Positions 16,019-24,981 of a stretch of 64,000 nt of DNA are shown piece after piece (positions within the stretch are counted from its first letter, which is position 1; the number at the start of each line of letters is the position of its first letter). Location: positions 1 through 64,000 of the forward strand of contig NZ_JBHYDM010000022.1 in the NCBI RefSeq assembly GCF_051860665.1. The letters are read 5' to 3'. Under the pieces are notes generated by a model. It was not told where the DNA came from. It ran no database searches and saw only the letters and a program-made list of their open reading frames with translations. Position numbers and translations under genes: made by a program. The DNA comes from Falsiroseomonas sp051860665 (lineage in GTDB: Bacteria > Pseudomonadota > Alphaproteobacteria > Acetobacterales > Acetobacteraceae).

Positions 16019-17356
16019 CTACTCCTCCTCGGCGTAGGGGTTGTCCGTCCCCCGCAGATGCAGCCGGATCGGCACGCCCGGCATGTCGAACTGCTCGCGA
16101 AAACTGTTCACCAGGTAGCGGCGGTAGTCCTCGGGCAGTTGTTCGGCGCGGGTGCCGAAGACGGTGATGGTGGGCGGGCGGGCCTTGGGCATGGTGGCGT
16201 AGCGCAGCTTGATGCGCTTGCCCTCGACCAGCGGCGGCTGGTGGCGTTCCTTCATCGTCTCGAACCAGCGGTTCAGCTCGCCGGTCGGCACGCGGCGGTT
16301 CCACAGCTCATAGACCGTGCGCACCGTCGGCATCAGCTTTTCCAGGCCACGCCCGTTGGCCGCGGACATCGGCACCACGGAGATGCCCTTCATCTGCGCG
16401 AAGCTGCTGGTCAGCGTGTCTTCGAGCTTACGGCGCGTCGCCGTGCGGTCCTCCACCGCGTCCCATTTGTTGAAGGCGATCACCAGGGCGCGGCCCTCGC
16501 GCTCCGCCAGCCGGCCGATGCGCAGGTCCTGCTCGTCCATGCCCTGGATCGCATCCACCACCAGGATCACCACCTCCGCCTCCTTCAGCGCGGCGATGCT
16601 GGCCTCCGTCGACATCTTCTCCAGGTGCTTCTCGATGCGGGCCTTCTTGCGCAGGCCGGCGGTGTCGACGATGCGGATCGGGCCCTCGGCGTCGCGGAAT
16701 TCGACGCTGATGGCATCGCGCGTCAGGCCGGGCTCGGGGCCGGTGATCATCCGCTCCTCGCCCAGCAGCGCGTTCATCAGCGTGGACTTGCCCGCATTGG
16801 GCCGGCCGAGGATGGCGAGCCGCAGCGGACGCTCCCGCACCTCTCCCCGTCCGCGCCGCGGCTCCGCCTGCAGGCGGTCGCGGACTTCGTCGTGCAGATT
16901 GCCGAAGCCGTCGCCATGCTCGGCGGAGACCGGGATGGGATCGCCGAGGCCGAGTTCATAGGCCTCCATGGCCGCCTGCATGCCGAGCCGCCCTTCGGCC
17001 TTGTTCGCCACCAGCAGGACGGGGCAAGGCGCCTTTCGCAGCCAGCTCGCGAAGGCGCGGTCGGCCTCCGTCAGGCCGGTGCGGACATCGACGACGAAGA
17101 GCACGAGATCCGCCTGGCGCAGCGCGCCCTCGCTGCTCGCGGTCATGCGGCCCGCCAGGCTGTCCGGCGCCGCCTCCTCCAGCCCCGCCGTGTCGATCAG
17201 CCGGATGGGCACGCCACCGATCTCGGCCTCCACCTCCTTGCGGTCGCGGGTGACGCCGGGGGTGTCGTCCACCAGCGCGATCTTCCGCCCGGCCAGGCGG
17301 TTGAACAGGGAGGACTTGCCCACATTGGGCCGGCCGAGGATGGCGACGGTCTGCAT
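16019..17356 (-). CDS. der: Ribosome biogenesis GTPase Der (EngA)
   Basis: Essential tandem-GTPase needed for 50S subunit maturation. The 445-residue protein has two G domains: the first with GRPNVGKSSLFNRLAG and DTPGVTRD, the second from about residue 180 with GRPNAGKSTLMNALLGEE and DTAGLRKKARIEKHLEK, NKWD as the G4 motif, and a C-terminal KH-like domain (about 350-440). It lies downstream of bamB with a 102-base gap containing a GC-rich hairpin. The bamB-der order is a common proteobacterial arrangement. Confidence 0.97.
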   Translation of the reverse strand: MQTVAILGRPNVGKSSLFNRLAGRKIALVDDTPGVTRDRKEVEAEIGGVPIRLIDTAGLEEAAPDSLAGRMTASSEGALRQADLVLFVVDVRTGLTEADRAFASWLRKAPCPVLLVANKAEGRLGMQAAMEAYELGLGDPIPVSAEHGDGFGNLHDEVRDRLQAEPRRGRGEVRERPLRLAILGRPNAGKSTLMNALLGEERMITGPEPGLTRDAISVEFRDAEGPIRIVDTAGLRKKARIEKHLEKMSTEASIAALKEAEVVILVVDAIQGMDEQDLRIGRLAEREGRALVIAFNKWDAVEDRTATRRKLEDTLTSSFAQMKGISVVPMSAANGRGLEKLMPTVRTVYELWNRRVPTGELNRWFETMKERHQPPLVEGKRIKLRYATMPKARPPTITVFGTRAEQLPEDYRRYLVNSFREQFDMPGVPIRLHLRGTDNPYAEEE

Positions 17357-17375
17357 GATATTCCAAAGGTCCGCG

Positions 17376-17392
17376 CCGCGCGGTGCGCGCGG
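17376..17392 (-). terminator. GC-rich hairpin between bamB and der
   Basis: CCGCGCG and CGCGCGG form a seven-base stem with a three-base loop in the gap between bamB and der. No T-run follows, so it may attenuate rather than end transcription, or simply be a structured leader of der. Confidence 0.3.
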
Positions 17393-17458
17393 CCGGTCCC
17401 CTCATAGCACCCCGCGCGCCATTTTGCCCGCGCGGGCCGCGAATGGCCGGGTCCTGGG

Positions 17459-18790
17459 CTAGCGCAGCCCCATCAGCGTCCCGTCATCGCCCAGCAGCAC
17501 CAGCGTGCCCTGCGCCAGCGCGCCCGGCAGCGTGACGCCCGCCGAAAGCGGCACGCGGCCCGCGATCGTCCCGTCGCCCGGCGACAGCATCAGCAGTTCC
17601 CGCTTGCTGGAGGGCACCAGCACGAAGCCGCCAGCCAGGATCGGCGGGCCGAAGCGGGCCGGATCCTCCCGCCGCCGCCCGCCTTCGGGGGAGGGGTCGA
17701 GCTCCGCCACCCAGCGGATGCGGCCATCCTCGCGCCCCACCGCCGCGGCCTCCCCGGCGCGGGTCACGGCGAAGACCCAGTCGCCGGTCGCCGCCGGGCC
17801 GGTGCCACCGCCGAAGGTGCGTTCCCACAGCCGCCGGCCGCTGCGCAGGTCCACCGCGATGGTGGTATTGGCGAGGCCCGAGGCGAAGACGCGGCCGCGG
17901 TCGATCACCGGCAGGCCGGTGATGCCGACGATATCGGCCAGGCTGGTGGCGCCGGTGGTGCCCAGGCCCTCGGACCAGAGCACGCGGCCATCGGTGGCGC
18001 GCACCGCCGTCAGCTCCCCGGTGCCGAAGCCGGCCACCACCACCTCGCCCTCCACCGCCGGGGCGGGCAGGCCGAGCGGCAGGGTGGTCAGCGCGCCGGC
18101 CCGATGGGTCCAGAGCCGGCGGCCATCCTCGGTGGACAGCGCCACCAGGTGGTTCTCCAGCGTCGCCACGAAGATCCGGCCGCCCACCACGGTGGGGGCG
18201 CCGCGGGTGGGCGCCGGGGTGCGGACGCGCCAGCGCACCGCGCCATCCTCCGGCGCCAGGGCCAGCACCTCCGCCATGCCGGTCGCGACATAGAGCACGC
18301 CATCGGCGAAGGCGGCGCCACCGCCCACGGTGCCGGCGCTCTCATCCTCCGGCGTCGTCTCCACCCGCCAGCGCCGGCTGCCATCCGACAGTGCGAAGGC
18401 GGAAACCTGGCCGGAGGCATCCACGGCATAGATCGTATCGCCCGCGATCACCGGCCCGGCCGTGAGCTGGGAACGGTAGCCGGAGCCGCCGCCGATCGAG
18501 GTGCGCCAGGCCTGTCGCGGCTCCGCGCTGAAGGCGGCATGTCCGGGCGCATGGCTCGGCGGGCCGCCCGCCTGCGGCCAGTCCGCCAGCGGGCTGGGCG
18601 GCGGCAGGCTGACGCTGCCCTCCAGCCCGGTATCGGCGGCCAGCGGCGGATCGGCGCGCAGCACGCTGCGCCGCTCCCCGGGCAGCGGCACCTTGCGGGT
18701 GCCCCAGATGCCGTCGAGGGCGGAGCAGCCGGAGAGCAGGGCGGCCGCGCCCAGCAGGCCGGCGCGGCGGGAGAGAGAGTTGTTCATCAT
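17459..18790 (-). CDS. bamB: Outer membrane assembly lipoprotein BamB-like (PQQ beta-propeller)
   Basis: Lipoprotein of the BAM complex that assists beta-barrel insertion into the outer membrane. The 443-residue protein starts with a lipoprotein signal, RRAGLLGAAALLSGC (lipobox LSGC, Cys about residue 22), followed by an eight-bladed PQQ-type propeller with repeated units such as GDTIYAVDASGQVSAFAL and DGVLYVATGMAEVLAL. The start at 18790 overlaps the stop of the upstream TPR gene (ATGA). Gene order (YfgM-like, BamB, Der) supports the assignment over a quinoprotein dehydrogenase. Confidence 0.9.
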   Translation of the reverse strand: MMNNSLSRRAGLLGAAALLSGCSALDGIWGTRKVPLPGERRSVLRADPPLAADTGLEGSVSLPPPSPLADWPQAGGPPSHAPGHAAFSAEPRQAWRTSIGGGSGYRSQLTAGPVIAGDTIYAVDASGQVSAFALSDGSRRWRVETTPEDESAGTVGGGAAFADGVLYVATGMAEVLALAPEDGAVRWRVRTPAPTRGAPTVVGGRIFVATLENHLVALSTEDGRRLWTHRAGALTTLPLGLPAPAVEGEVVVAGFGTGELTAVRATDGRVLWSEGLGTTGATSLADIVGITGLPVIDRGRVFASGLANTTIAVDLRSGRRLWERTFGGGTGPAATGDWVFAVTRAGEAAAVGREDGRIRWVAELDPSPEGGRRREDPARFGPPILAGGFVLVPSSKRELLMLSPGDGTIAGRVPLSAGVTLPGALAQGTLVLLGDDGTLMGLR

Positions 18791-19458
18791 GAGCCGAGCC
18801 CCGCCGCCAGCCGCTGCGCGCGTTCGCGCAGCCCGGGTGTTGCCGCCGCATCCGCGGCCAGCGCCTGCAATTGCTGCCGCGCCTCCGCCGTCTCGCCACG
18901 GCGGATCGCGACCAGCGCCGCCAATTCGCGCGCCGGCGCCTGCCAGGCATTGCCCGCCTGGGTCAGCGGCGTGATGCGGGCGGCGAGCTGCGCGGCATCG
19001 CCGGTCTCCAGCGCATGGCCGACATAAAGGAGATTCGCCAGGTCGCGGTACAGCGCCTCGGCCTGGGCATCGGCGGCCAGCTGGTCCCAGAGCGCCAGGG
19101 CGGCGGCGCTGTCGCCGGCCTCCGCCTTCAGCGCCGCCGCGCGCAGCCGGGCCAGGGTGCGGTAGCCGGCCGGGGCTTCCCGCGCCAGGGCGCTGAAACC
19201 GTCGGCGACGGCGGGCAGGTCGGCGCCGGGCGCCTCCGCCGTGCGATGCAGCGCGAGGTAGGTATTGGCGGCGGTTGCGGCCTCCCGCGCCTCCTTCCAG
19301 CGCCAGGCCTGCAGGCCGCCGACCGCGGCCACCGCCACCAGCACGACGCCGAGGGCCAGCCCGCCCCAACGCTTCGCCAGGCGGCGGGTGCGATCGGCGC
19401 GGAGGTCCTCTTCGATCTCGTCGAAGATATCGGGCACGGGCAATCCTTTGGTCGGCAA
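18787..19458 (-). CDS. YfgM-like tetratricopeptide-type membrane protein
   Basis: 223-residue protein with an acidic N-terminus (DIFDEIEEDLRADRTRRL), a single membrane helix (WGGLALGVVLVAVAAVGGLQ, about residues 31-50) and an alanine-rich periplasmic helical domain of TPR type (PF09976-like). In other proteobacteria the YfgM relative is an ancillary SecYEG/chaperone-linked factor, and it sits beside bamB as here. The stop overlaps the bamB start, so the two are cotranslated. Function is inferred from family and context. Confidence 0.8.
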   Translation of the reverse strand: MPTKGLPVPDIFDEIEEDLRADRTRRLAKRWGGLALGVVLVAVAAVGGLQAWRWKEAREAATAANTYLALHRTAEAPGADLPAVADGFSALAREAPAGYRTLARLRAAALKAEAGDSAAALALWDQLAADAQAEALYRDLANLLYVGHALETGDAAQLAARITPLTQAGNAWQAPARELAALVAIRRGETAEARQQLQALAADAAATPGLRERAQRLAAGLGS

Positions 19459-19518
19459 GGGGGCGGACCATAGCCGCCCATACAGGCCACGTTAAGCCCG
19501 CACGCTTAGCCTGCCCCC

Positions 19519-19893
19519 ATGCGCCCCCTCGCCCCCCGCCCGAATCCGCCGCGAAGCTGGCCGCCGGGGGCGGCTGCAGGGCTGCTGCTGCTGGCCCTGC
19601 CGCTGCTGGGCGGCTGCCAGATCGGCCCCACCGTCGGCGCCACCGCCGGGCCGGTCCTGGTGGCGAGCGGCGCCTCCCTGATCCTGACTGGGCGGACGCC
19701 GGTCGATCATGTCGCAAGCCTGGTCACCGGGCGGGACTGTTCCCTGGTGCGGGTGGAGCGGCGGGAGAGCTGGTGCGCGCCGGAGGCCGCGCCGCCGCCG
19801 CCGCAGCCCTTCTGCACCCGCTCCCTCGGCGCCACCGATTGCTGGACGGTGCCGCCGCTGACCGGCCAGCGCGGCGTGGCCGATCCGCCGTGA
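19519..19893 (+). CDS. Small putative lipoprotein
   Basis: Unrecognised 124-residue protein. The N-terminus has a charged/proline segment, a hydrophobic stretch (AAGLLLLALPLLGGC) and a lipobox-like LGGC at about residue 34, so it is probably an outer- or inner-membrane lipoprotein. After the lipobox come a Gly/Ala-rich hydrophobic stretch (VGATAGPVLVASGASLIL) and four further cysteines (RDCSLV, SWCAPE, PFCTRS, TDCWTV). It is divergent from the YfgM-like gene and convergent with the next gene. Confidence 0.62.
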   Translation: MRPLAPRPNPPRSWPPGAAAGLLLLALPLLGGCQIGPTVGATAGPVLVASGASLILTGRTPVDHVASLVTGRDCSLVRVERRESWCAPEAAPPPPQPFCTRSLGATDCWTVPPLTGQRGVADPP

Positions 19894-19899
19894 CGGGAT

Positions 19900-21270
19900 T
19901 CAGGCCAGCGGGCCGCGCCAGAGCTGCACGCCCGGCTGCGCCGTGGTGATGGGCCGGCCGAGCCGCAGCCGGGCCGGGCGTTCCGCCACCAGGCGCCATT
20001 TCGCGGCGCCCAGGGCCTTGATGGCGGCGGCTTCCTCGGCGCGCGTCTCGGGCCGCAGCAGCAGCCAGCGCACCCGCGCATCCAGCAGCGGCTGGGCCTG
20101 CCTGAGCAGCCCGATGATCACCCGCGGCACGCCGAGCCGGACATAGTCCCAGGCCGCCTGCCGCTCCAGCAGCTCCTGCGCCAGGGCGCCGCGCGGCGGC
20201 AGGCGGGCCGGATCGGCGGCGACGGCCGCCTGCAGCAGCCGCGTCTCGCCCTCCGCCAGCCCCTTCGCCTCCAGCGCCGCCAGCAGCCGGCCGAAATGGC
20301 CGGGATGCTCCTCGGTCGCATGCAGCACGGGGGCGAGGCCCCGGCTGCGGGCGGCCAGCGCGCCGGCCAGGGGCAGTTCGGTCTGCGCCGCGCCCAGGAA
20401 CAGGGCGCGCCAGCCGTCCTTCGCCTGGTCCAGGCTGCGCGCCAGGCCCAGCCATTCGGCGCCATCGGTCGCTGCCTCGGCCGGCATGGGCGTGCCGTTC
20501 ACCGCCAGATAGGCGGCGGCGAGGCTCGGCGGGCCCAGCGGGTCCTCCGCTTCCACACCGGGCCTGGCCTTGGCGAGGCCAGCCTTGCCGGGCTGGGGCT
20601 TGCCGGGCTGGGTTTTGCCGGGCTGGGTCTTGCCGGGCTGGGGCCTGGCAGGCTTGGCCGGGGGTTCCGGCGCAGGTCCGGCCGGCTGCGCCGGGGCCAG
20701 GGCGGCGGGCTGCAGCACCGGCTTGGCGGCCAGGATCGCCTGCGCGCCAGCCGGCGCCTGCTTCGCCATCGCCGGGACGGGCAGCGGGGTTTCGGGCGGC
20801 GGCAGGGGCGCTTTGCCCAGGGCGCCGAGCAGCGGCCCCTCCCAGATCGGCGACGCGGGCGGCGAGGGCGCCTGCTGCGCCAGGAAGGAGAGCAGCCCGC
20901 CGGCCGGCGGCGCGGCCGGTTCCGCAGGCGGGACGGCGAGGGGCGGGGCCTCCGGCGCCAGGGTCAGCAGCGCGGCCAGCGGGCCGAGTTCATGCGGGAT
21001 GGGCGCCACGGGCTCCGCCGCGGGGGGTGGCGCCGCGGCCAGCAGCGCGGGCGGAGGCGGCGCATCCGGAGGCTCCGCCGCGGCCGCGGCGCTGAGCGCG
21101 GCGAGGGTGGTGCGGGCGGCGGGGGGCTCCGCCACCTCGATGGTCGCGGCCGGCTCCGGCTTCGCCGCTGGGGGGGGTGGAGTCGGCGGGGTGCCGGCCT
21201 GGCTCGGCGCCAGGGAGGCCCGCAGCCGGGCCGCCCAATCCACGACTCGTTCGTCCTGCTGCGCCATCAC
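19900..21270 (-). CDS. Pro/Ala-rich protein with QPGK repeats and a C-terminal globular domain
   Basis: Unrecognised 456-residue protein. Residues about 20-250 are low-complexity Pro/Ala, presumably disordered, with four tandem QPGK units near residues 212-230. The C-terminal 200 residues look folded: AEWLGLARSLDQAKDGWRAL, HATEEHPGHFGRLLAALEAKG and WDYVRLGVPRVIIGLLRQAQ. The phrase VRWLLLRPETRAEEAAAIKAL near the end recalls the end of FkbM-type methyltransferases, but no SAM motif is visible, so this is only a hint. Convergent with the lipoprotein gene. Start ATG at 21270 or the next codon. Confidence 0.72.
   Translation of the reverse strand: MMAQQDERVVDWAARLRASLAPSQAGTPPTPPPPAAKPEPAATIEVAEPPAARTTLAALSAAAAAEPPDAPPPPALLAAAPPPAAEPVAPIPHELGPLAALLTLAPEAPPLAVPPAEPAAPPAGGLLSFLAQQAPSPPASPIWEGPLLGALGKAPLPPPETPLPVPAMAKQAPAGAQAILAAKPVLQPAALAPAQPAGPAPEPPAKPARPQPGKTQPGKTQPGKPQPGKAGLAKARPGVEAEDPLGPPSLAAAYLAVNGTPMPAEAATDGAEWLGLARSLDQAKDGWRALFLGAAQTELPLAGALAARSRGLAPVLHATEEHPGHFGRLLAALEAKGLAEGETRLLQAAVAADPARLPPRGALAQELLERQAAWDYVRLGVPRVIIGLLRQAQPLLDARVRWLLLRPETRAEEAAAIKALGAAKWRLVAERPARLRLGRPITTAQPGVQLWRGPLA
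20583..20643. repeat. 15-base tandem repeat encoding QPGK(T/P)
   Basis: Four consecutive, slightly diverged 15-base units with core TTGCCGGGCTGGG on the + strand, encoding QPGKT, QPGKT, QPGKP and QPGKA on the minus strand within the Pro/Ala-rich protein. The unit count may vary between strains by slippage (inference). Confidence 0.7.
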
Positions 21271-21339
21271 CGCCTCCGCTTCCCGTGATCGGCTCTACCA
21301 GCCGCGCCGGGCCGTCTCAACCGCTGATGGAGCGTGCTG

Positions 21340-22662
21340 TCAGGGCGCGAAGCGGGCCGGGGTGCCGAGCGGGGCACCGAGCACCGCATCCTCCCGCATC
21401 ACCGCCTGGCCGCGGATGATGGTCATCACCGGCCAGCCGGTGCAGCTCTGGCCCGCGAAGGGGGTCCAGCCGCAGGGGGAGGCGATCCAGCTTTCCTCGA
21501 TCGTGCGGGTCTTCTTCATGTCGACCACGGTGAAGTCCGCATCGTAGCCGGCGGCCATGCGGCCCTTGCCGACAAGGCCATAGACCCGCGCCGGGCCGGC
21601 ATTCAGCAGGTCCACCAGGCGGGGCAGGGACAGGCGCCCGGCATTCACATGGTCCAGCATCAACGGCACCAGGGTCTGCACGCCGGTCAGCCCCGCGCCG
21701 CAATCCGGCCAGGGGCGTTCCTTCGCCGCGCGGCTATGCGGCGCGTGGTCGGAGCCCACCGTGTCCACCGTGCCATCGGCCACCGCGGCCCAGGCGGCCG
21801 CCATGTGGCGGGCGTCGCGGATCGGCGGGTTCATCACGGCATAGCCGCCGAGGCGGTCATAGGCCTCGTCCGTCTGGGTCAGGTGGTTCAGCAGCACCTC
21901 CACCGTGCAGACGTCCCGGAAGTCCTTGAGGTAGCCGAGTTCCTCGGCGGTGGAGACGTGCAGGATATGCGCGGGGCGGCCGGTCTTGCGGGCGAGTGCC
22001 ATCAGGCGGCGCGTGCCTAGGAAGGCGCATTCGACGTCGCGCCATTCGGCGTGCATCCGGTGCGGCATGCCGCTGGTATAGGCGGGCTTGCGGGCCTGCA
22101 GGCGGTACTCGTCCTCCGAGTGGTAGCTGATGCGGCGGCGCCCGCTGCGCATCACGGCCTCGAGGCTGGCATCATCCTCCACCAGCAGGTCGCCGGTGGA
22201 GCTGCCGGCGAAGACCTTCACGCCACAGACGTTCGGCTCCGCTTCCAGCGCGGCAAGCTCGGGAATATTGGACTTGGCGGCGCCGACATAGAAGCCGATG
22301 TCGCACCAGGCGCGGCCGGCGACCAAGTCGCGCTTCCAGTCCAGCTTCTCCCGCGTCGTGATCGAGGGGTTGGTGTTCGGCATGTCGAAGACGGTGGTGA
22401 GGCCGCCGAGCACGGCCGCCTTGGTGCCGGTGGCGATCGTCTCCACCGCCGCATCGCCGGGCTCGCGGAGGTGGACATGGCTGTCGATCAGGCCGGGCAG
22501 CACATGCAGGCCGGTGCAGTCGATGGTCTCGGCGGTGGCGGCGGTGCGGAGGTCGCCGATGGCGGCGATGCGGCCGGCGCGGACGCCGACATCCGCCTGC
22601 TCCATCCCCCAGGGCAGGACCACGGTGCCGCCGCGCAGGACGAGGTCATAGGTCTGGGTCAT
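21340..22662 (-). CDS. pyrC: Dihydroorotase (class I, PyrC-like amidohydrolase)
   Basis: Zinc amidohydrolase expected to close carbamoyl-aspartate to dihydroorotate in pyrimidine synthesis. The 440-residue protein has HVHLREPG (metal-binding HxH), MPNTNPS, the carboxylated Lys region CGVKVFAGSSTG, HILHVST and SDHAPH, all typical of class I dihydroorotases (RutB/allantoinase relatives are the main alternative). The start ATG 22662 is chosen because GAGGAAA lies eight bases upstream; an earlier in-frame ATG at 22689 overlaps the divergent gene. No carbamoyltransferase gene is adjacent. Confidence 0.87.
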   Translation of the reverse strand: MTQTYDLVLRGGTVVLPWGMEQADVGVRAGRIAAIGDLRTAATAETIDCTGLHVLPGLIDSHVHLREPGDAAVETIATGTKAAVLGGLTTVFDMPNTNPSITTREKLDWKRDLVAGRAWCDIGFYVGAAKSNIPELAALEAEPNVCGVKVFAGSSTGDLLVEDDASLEAVMRSGRRRISYHSEDEYRLQARKPAYTSGMPHRMHAEWRDVECAFLGTRRLMALARKTGRPAHILHVSTAEELGYLKDFRDVCTVEVLLNHLTQTDEAYDRLGGYAVMNPPIRDARHMAAAWAAVADGTVDTVGSDHAPHSRAAKERPWPDCGAGLTGVQTLVPLMLDHVNAGRLSLPRLVDLLNAGPARVYGLVGKGRMAAGYDADFTVVDMKKTRTIEESWIASPCGWTPFAGQSCTGWPVMTIIRGQAVMREDAVLGAPLGTPARFAP

Positions 22663-22700
22663 GGCGGCGGTTTCCTCTGTGACGGGCAATGCCGCCTTCC

Positions 22701-22706
22701 TATAAT
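22701..22706 (+). promoter_or_regulatory. Perfect TATAAT box just before the DUF29 gene
   Basis: TATAAT lies ten bases before ATG 22716. If used as a -10 element, transcription would start only a few bases before the start codon, giving a nearly leaderless mRNA. No convincing -35 hexamer is seen 16-18 bases upstream. Confidence 0.35.
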
Positions 22707-22715
22707 CCGGGTGCC

Positions 22716-23210
22716 ATGCCCGATACAGCCATCCCCTACGAACAGGATTGGTATGCCTGGACCCAGGACCAGGCCGCGCGGCTGCGTGCCTGGCCGGAGG
22801 CGCTGCGCCCCAACGGCCTCGATGTCGTGCAGCTGGCGGAGGAGGTGGAGGATATGGGCGGGTCGCAGCGGCGCGCGGTGCAGTCCCTGCTGTACCAGCT
22901 GCTGCTGCATCTGCTGAAACTGGAATTTCACCCGGCCGCCGGCAGCACGCGCGGCGGGCATTGGGCTGGCGAGGTGGCGAATTTCCGCGCGCAGCTGGAG
23001 ATCGACTTCCGTGACAGCCCCTCGCTGCGGGCGCGCCGGCAGGAATTCGTGGACGTGGTCTGGCCCCGTGCCCTGCGCCAGCTCCGCCGCCAGTTGCGGG
23101 AGGAGGCGCCGGACCGGCTGACGGCGCTCGACGCCGCCGCGATGGAGGAGCGGTGCCGCTACGAGACGGACCGGCAGGTGCTGGACGAGGACTGGCTGCC
23201 GTCGGGCTGA
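22716..23210 (+). CDS. DUF29 family protein
   Basis: 164-residue protein of the DUF29 family, recognisable from YEQDWYAWTQDQAARLRA at the N-terminus followed by LDVVQLAEEVEDMGGSQRRA, QSLLYQLLLHLLKLEFHP and the conserved end LREEAP. Function unknown; members are small, often multi-copy helical proteins in alphaproteobacteria and cyanobacteria. The start at 22716 is preferred over 22689 because the family signature begins right after it. It faces asnB convergently. Confidence 0.82.
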   Translation: MPDTAIPYEQDWYAWTQDQAARLRAWPEALRPNGLDVVQLAEEVEDMGGSQRRAVQSLLYQLLLHLLKLEFHPAAGSTRGGHWAGEVANFRAQLEIDFRDSPSLRARRQEFVDVVWPRALRQLRRQLREEAPDRLTALDAAAMEERCRYETDRQVLDEDWLPSG

Positions 23211-23217
23211 GACGGCC

Positions 23218-24981
23218 TCACCCCCCCAGCACCTGCCAGACATCCCCCGAAACATCCCGCCGCTCCACATGCGCGCGGTGCCACAACGCGTAGAACAGCA
23301 GGTGCCAGGCGGCGAAGCCGCGGTGCTTGTCGCCGGCGGCATTCCGGAACAGCGCGGCCACGCGATCCGGCTTCGCCACCTCCGCCACCCCCGGCTGCGC
23401 CGCCACCAGCGGGCCGAGGCGGTCCCCCACGCCGCCGATCCAGGCCGCGACCGGCACGGTAAAACCCTGCTTCGGCGCAAAGGGTTTTGAAGCCGGCGCA
23501 TGCCGCGCCATCCAGGCCCGCAACAGCCATTTGCCGGTGCGGCGGCGCACCTTCAGCGAATCCGGCAGGCGGAAGGCGGCCTCCGCCACGGCGGGGTCGA
23601 GGAAGGGCGTGCGGCCTTCCAGCGCATGCGCCATCAGGCAGCGGTCCAGCTTGGCCAAAAGGTCGTTCGGCAGCCAGTCGGCGATATCGGCGGCCTGCGC
23701 GGCCTGCAGGCGGGTGCGGCCGGGCAGGGCGGTGGCGGCCTCGGCAGCGGTGATGCCGTCCCGCCAGGTGCGGGGTGCGTCGCGCAGCACGTCCTTCACA
23801 TGGTCGAAGGCGCCGGTGGCGCGCGGCCGGCGGCCCCAGAGCCACCAGGGGCGCATGGCGCTGCGGTAGCGGCCATAGCCGCCGAACAGCTCGTCGCCGC
23901 CCTCGCCCGAGAGCACCACCTTCACATCCTGCCGCGCCCGACGCGCCAGGAACCAGGTGGGGATGATGGCGTAGTCCGCCGCCGGATCATCCATCGCCGC
24001 CACGATTTTCGGGAGTTCGCGCCAGACCTCGGCCTCGGTCACGGTGATGGTGGTGTGGCGCGCGCCATGCGCCTTGGCGGCGGCTTCCGCGGCGGCGCGT
24101 TCATCGGCCGCGCCGGGCACGTCGAAGCTGGCGGTGAAGGCGCGCACGGGCTGGCTGTTGAGGCGCGCCATCATCGCCAGCACGGCCCCGGAATCGATGC
24201 CGCCCGAGAGGAACAGGCCATAGGGCACGTCGGCGCGCTGGTGCAGGCGCACGCTGTCCTCGAAGGCGGCGTCCAGCCGCGAAAGCGCCTCCTCCTCCGT
24301 CACCGCCACCGGCCCGCCCTCCGGCAGCGCGGCGCGACGGTGCCGCTCGACGATCGCGCCATCGGCGATCACCACGGTCTCGCCGGGAAGAATTCGAGAA
24401 ATGCCGGCAAAGATGGTCTCGGCGCCGGTGGTGAATTGCAGTTGCAGCAGCTCGTCCCGCGCCTCCGCCCGCACCACCGGCTGCACCAGCCCGGCCGCCA
24501 GCAGCGCCTGGGGCTCGGAGGCGAAGGCGATGCCGCCGGCGACTTCCGCGATGTACATCGGCTTGATGCCGAAGGGATCGCGCGTCAGCACCAGGCGGCG
24601 CGTCGCGCGGTCGTGCAGCGCCATGGCGTACATACCGCGCATCGCCTGCGCCATCGCCGCCACGCCGTCGCGGCGATAGAGGTGCAGCGGCGGCTCGCAA
24701 TCGGACCCCGTCGCGCAGACCAGCGCATGCGCCTCGCGCAGCTCGATGTAGTTGTAGACCTCGCCATTGGCGACGAGGGTGCTGGGCCCGGCAAACAGCG
24801 GCTGGTCGCCGGTGGCGAGGTCGATGATGGCGAGGCGGTTATGCGCCAGGCCGACATTGTCCGCGACATGCACGCCCTGCCCATCCGGCCCGCGATGCGC
24901 CAGCGCGGCGAGCATGGCGTGCAGGATCTTCCGGTCAGGCGTCAGGCCCTGCTTCAGCGCCAGGCCGGCAATGCCGCACAT
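23218..24981 (-). CDS. asnB: Asparagine synthase (glutamine-hydrolysing)
   Basis: Makes asparagine from aspartate, ATP and glutamine, or amidates a sugar when in polysaccharide loci. The 587-residue protein has the N-terminal nucleophile Cys2 (MCGIAGLALKQG), glutaminase residues LAHRGPDGQG and VANGEVYNY, and the synthetase ATP pyrophosphatase motif LSGGIDSGAVL near residue 260 plus LSGEGGDELFGGYGRYR. It precedes two glycosyltransferase genes in the direction of transcription only as the last gene of the run GT9-GT4-asnB, so a role in surface-glycan modification is possible. Confidence 0.93.
   Translation of the reverse strand: MCGIAGLALKQGLTPDRKILHAMLAALAHRGPDGQGVHVADNVGLAHNRLAIIDLATGDQPLFAGPSTLVANGEVYNYIELREAHALVCATGSDCEPPLHLYRRDGVAAMAQAMRGMYAMALHDRATRRLVLTRDPFGIKPMYIAEVAGGIAFASEPQALLAAGLVQPVVRAEARDELLQLQFTTGAETIFAGISRILPGETVVIADGAIVERHRRAALPEGGPVAVTEEEALSRLDAAFEDSVRLHQRADVPYGLFLSGGIDSGAVLAMMARLNSQPVRAFTASFDVPGAADERAAAEAAAKAHGARHTTITVTEAEVWRELPKIVAAMDDPAADYAIIPTWFLARRARQDVKVVLSGEGGDELFGGYGRYRSAMRPWWLWGRRPRATGAFDHVKDVLRDAPRTWRDGITAAEAATALPGRTRLQAAQAADIADWLPNDLLAKLDRCLMAHALEGRTPFLDPAVAEAAFRLPDSLKVRRRTGKWLLRAWMARHAPASKPFAPKQGFTVPVAAWIGGVGDRLGPLVAAQPGVAEVAKPDRVAALFRNAAGDKHRGFAAWHLLFYALWHRAHVERRDVSGDVWQVLGG

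Noticed and set aside
15948..16304. Upstream extension of the DUF3592-like gene into der
   Set aside because: The upstream part is the opposite-frame shadow of der and has no family features.
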